The position numbers and the translations under genes are program-made. Shown here piece after piece: positions 7,159-9,204 of a stretch of 9,204 nucleotides of DNA. The notes under the pieces were generated by a model. That model was not told where the DNA came from. It did no database searches and worked only from the letters and a program-made list of their open reading frames with translations. The stretch spans positions 1 through 9,204 of the forward strand of contig CALAZQ010000602.1 of assembly GCA_937926325.1 (NCBI GenBank). Reading direction: 5' to 3'. The stretch's first letter is position 1; each line of letters opens with the position of its first letter. Source of the stretch: an uncultured Planctomycetaceae bacterium (lineage in GTDB: Bacteria; Planctomycetota; Planctomycetia; Pirellulales; UBA1268).

Positions 7159-9204
7159 AGCGTTCGATCATCATTGCCCTGGGAGGAGGCCTGATCGCCA
7201 TCCTGGTGGCAGCAACTATCTGGCGAACGCCCCGACCTGATCCCGAGGTGATCACCGAGGCCGTACCGAACCGTCGGCAGCGGAGCCTGCCTGAGTTTCA
7301 GTTCACCGATGTCACCACCGCTGCAGGCATCGATTTCGTGCACGAGAACGGTGCCGCAGGCGGAAAGTTCCTGCCGGAAACAATGGGTTCGGGAGTGGTG
7401 GCCTTCGATTATGACGTCGATGGAAACTGCGACCTCTGCTTCATCAACTCACGGCCGTGGCCGGATGGCGACGACGCGGGGAGCGGCTGCCGACTCTATC
7501 GCAACATCGGGGACGGCACATTTGCTGACCAGACCGCCGCAGCGGGGCTGGGCACGCCGATCTACGGCATGGGGGTGACGGCGGGCGACTACGATAACGA
7601 CGGCTGGCCAGACCTCTTTCTTACTGGAGTGGGTGGCGACCGGCTCTACCACAACGTCGAAGGCAACACCGGCGATCGACGATTCGTCGAGGTGACCGCC
7701 GAGGCAGGTGTTGGCGGCCCTGGGGGCTGGCCAGGTGCGGAGGTGGACTTTCAGCGTTCCCGTGACCCGTTGGCCTGGAGCACGTCGGCCAGCTTTTTTG
7801 ATTACGACGGCGATGCCCTGCTCGACCTGTTTGTCTGCCGGTACGTCGAGTGGAGCCCGGTTGCTGATCAAGAACTGGGGTTTCAGATTGCCGGTCTCGG
7901 ACGGGCCTACGGACCGCCCACCAGCTTCAGCGGCAGCCAGTGCGTGCTCTATCGCAATCTCGGCGATGGACGGTTTGCCGACGTCTCGGCGGCAGCTGGA
8001 GTTGAGGTGTCCGATGCGTCCTATGCCAGCCGCGGTGAATCTGCGGGGCTCGCCAAGGCACTCGGGGTCTGCGTAACCGATGTCGATGACGATGGCTGGC
8101 CCGACATCGTCGTCGCCAACGATACGGTGCGGAACTTTCTGTTTCACAACGTGCCTGCTGACGACGTGGCGATCGGTGGTCGGCGGTTTATCGAGGTTGG
8201 CCTGACGGCCGGCGTGGCCTATGCCGAGGGCCGGGCCCGCGCTGGCATGGGCATCGACGCGGCGAACTGGCAGCCAGGACGCCGGGCAGTCGCGATTGGC
8301 AACTTCGCCAATGAACCAAACACCTTTCTTGTCGCCGAGCCGGGGGGTGATCTGCTGTATGCCGATGCCGCGCTGGCCGTCGGACTTGCCGGCCCTAGCC
8401 GGGCGGCGATGAAGTTTGGCGTGCTGTTTGCTGACCTCGATCTTGACGGTTGGCCTGACTTGCTGACCTGCAATGGCCACCTTGAACCTGAGATTGCCAG
8501 CGTGCAAGCGGGGCAGTCCTACCGGCAGCCCCCGCAACTGTTCTGGAACAGCGGCAAAGATGGCTGGTTTGAACCAGTGACCAAGGCAGGTGATCTGTTC
8601 ATACCAATCGTCGGCAGGGCCGCGGCCACGGCTGATTTCGACCGTGACGGCGATCTCGACCTCGTCCTCACGGCCAATGGCGGACCGCCGCGATTGCTGC
8701 GGAACAATACCCGCGGTCTTGGTCATTCCCTTCAGGTACGGCTGGTGGGTGACGGTCGCCATAGCAACCGTGATGCCATCGGGGCCGTTGTCGAGGTTGA
8801 AACTGCTGGTGGAACCCAGCGGCAGGAACTGCGGGCAGGTCGAGGCTATCTCAGTCAAAGCGAGTTGATGCTTACCTTTGGGTTGGGCGAGAGCGAACAG
8901 GCCGACCGGGTGACGATCCGTTGGCCCGGCCGAGATGCCGGCCCGCCAACGGTGCTTGAGGACCTGCCGGCCGGACGGGTGCATTTGGTGCAGCAGCGGC
9001 CCCCGACGCAAACTGTGGGCAGTGCGGAGACGCCACCGGGCTGGTTCACCGTGGTGCCGGGTATCGAGCACGTCTATGAAAATGGCGAAGCGGCCGGGAA
9101 CCTCGCCATCCTTGAGTCACTCGGTGGCGGCGTGGCTCTGGTTGATGGCGATCAGGATGGGGATCTCGACATCTTTCTGCCGGGGGGTGGTGGATTTGCC
9201 GGTG
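7155..9204 (+). CDS. CRTAC1-like FG-GAP/ASPIC-UnbV protein with a second unit starting, C-terminus cut by window edge
   Basis: The frame is open from ATG 7155 to the window end (683 complete codons, no stop). The N-terminus (MKRSIIIALGGG through about residue 23) is a basic start plus one hydrophobic segment. There is no lipobox Cys, so it is a signal anchor or an uncleaved signal peptide that places the rest outside the inner membrane. The first CRTAC1-like unit opens at residue 48 (FQFTDVTTAAGIDFVHENG). It has FG-GAP-type loops at 85-93 (DYDVDGNCD), 145-153 (DYDNDGWPD), 216-224, 309-317, 427-435 and 494-502, then an ASPIC/UnbV domain at about 538-605 (AIGAVVEVE, GRGYLSQS, TFGLGE, IRWPG). 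After a short linker a new unit begins at about 629 (FTVVPGIEHVYENG, then ESLGGGV and loop DGDQDGDLD at 664-672) and runs off the window. The Asp loops match calcium-binding FG-GAP repeats of beta-propellers. Function is unknown; coupling to the cytochrome suggests an envelope partner for it. Confidence 0.9.
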   Translation, partial: MKRSIIIALGGGLIAILVAATIWRTPRPDPEVITEAVPNRRQRSLPEFQFTDVTTAAGIDFVHENGAAGGKFLPETMGSGVVAFDYDVDGNCDLCFINSRPWPDGDDAGSGCRLYRNIGDGTFADQTAAAGLGTPIYGMGVTAGDYDNDGWPDLFLTGVGGDRLYHNVEGNTGDRRFVEVTAEAGVGGPGGWPGAEVDFQRSRDPLAWSTSASFFDYDGDALLDLFVCRYVEWSPVADQELGFQIAGLGRAYGPPTSFSGSQCVLYRNLGDGRFADVSAAAGVEVSDASYASRGESAGLAKALGVCVTDVDDDGWPDIVVANDTVRNFLFHNVPADDVAIGGRRFIEVGLTAGVAYAEGRARAGMGIDAANWQPGRRAVAIGNFANEPNTFLVAEPGGDLLYADAALAVGLAGPSRAAMKFGVLFADLDLDGWPDLLTCNGHLEPEIASVQAGQSYRQPPQLFWNSGKDGWFEPVTKAGDLFIPIVGRAAATADFDRDGDLDLVLTANGGPPRLLRNNTRGLGHSLQVRLVGDGRHSNRDAIGAVVEVETAGGTQRQELRAGRGYLSQSELMLTFGLGESEQADRVTIRWPGRDAGPPTVLEDLPAGRVHLVQQRPPTQTVGSAETPPGWFTVVPGIEHVYENGEAAGNLAILESLGGGVALVDGDQDGDLDIFLPGGGGFAG

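Noticed and set aside
7449..9071. Minus-strand open frame of 540 codons antisense to the CRTAC1-like gene
   Set aside because: Its translation has no recognisable domain, while the plus frame shows ordered FG-GAP loops and a UnbV domain. Long antisense openness is expected in GC-rich coding DNA.

Overview
The window is GC-rich, densely coding DNA that looks like Planctomycetota, probably a Pirellulaceae-like marine lineage. This is inferred from the family mix: a large multiheme c-type cytochrome fused to TPRs, FG-GAP/VCBS proteins with ASPIC/UnbV domains (CRTAC1-like), and a TPR/FG-GAP/UnbV lipoprotein beside a nitrilase-superfamily hydrolase. No rRNA, tRNA, mobile element, CRISPR array or convincing terminator is visible.

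Layout: four genes form two divergent pairs around a ~127-base intergenic region (3888-4014). To the left, on the minus strand, a cytoplasmic carbon-nitrogen hydrolase (2823-3887) is followed by a lipoprotein (from 2826 past the left edge, 942 codons visible). The lipoprotein has TPRs, six FG-GAP-type loops, an ASPIC/UnbV-like domain and a further C-terminal region I cannot name. To the right, on the plus strand, a 1047-residue protein (4015-7158) combines five N-terminal membrane helices, five CXXCH heme c sites, a beta-sandwich and C-terminal TPRs. It is followed by a membrane-anchored CRTAC1-like protein (from 7155 past the right edge, 683 codons visible) in which a second CRTAC1-like unit starts just before the window ends.

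Both pairs are joined by a 4-base ATGA stop/start overlap (2823-2826 and 7155-7158), so each FG-GAP/UnbV protein is probably translationally coupled to the gene before it. The pairs are mirror-like: each ends in an FG-GAP/UnbV protein, and the TPR block sits on the FG-GAP protein in the left pair but on the cytochrome in the right pair. The likely picture is a cell-envelope assembly: a membrane-spanning redox protein plus large exported beta-propeller-type proteins. The electron donor, the acceptor and the hydrolase's substrate cannot be read from the sequence.

The most interesting point is the cytochrome's membrane domain. Its histidines (H73/H91 in helix 2, H147/H161 in helix 4) are placed as expected for two stacked b-type hemes, and charge distribution puts the heme c domain in the periplasm. 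This suggests a b-plus-c transmembrane electron conduit in one polypeptide.
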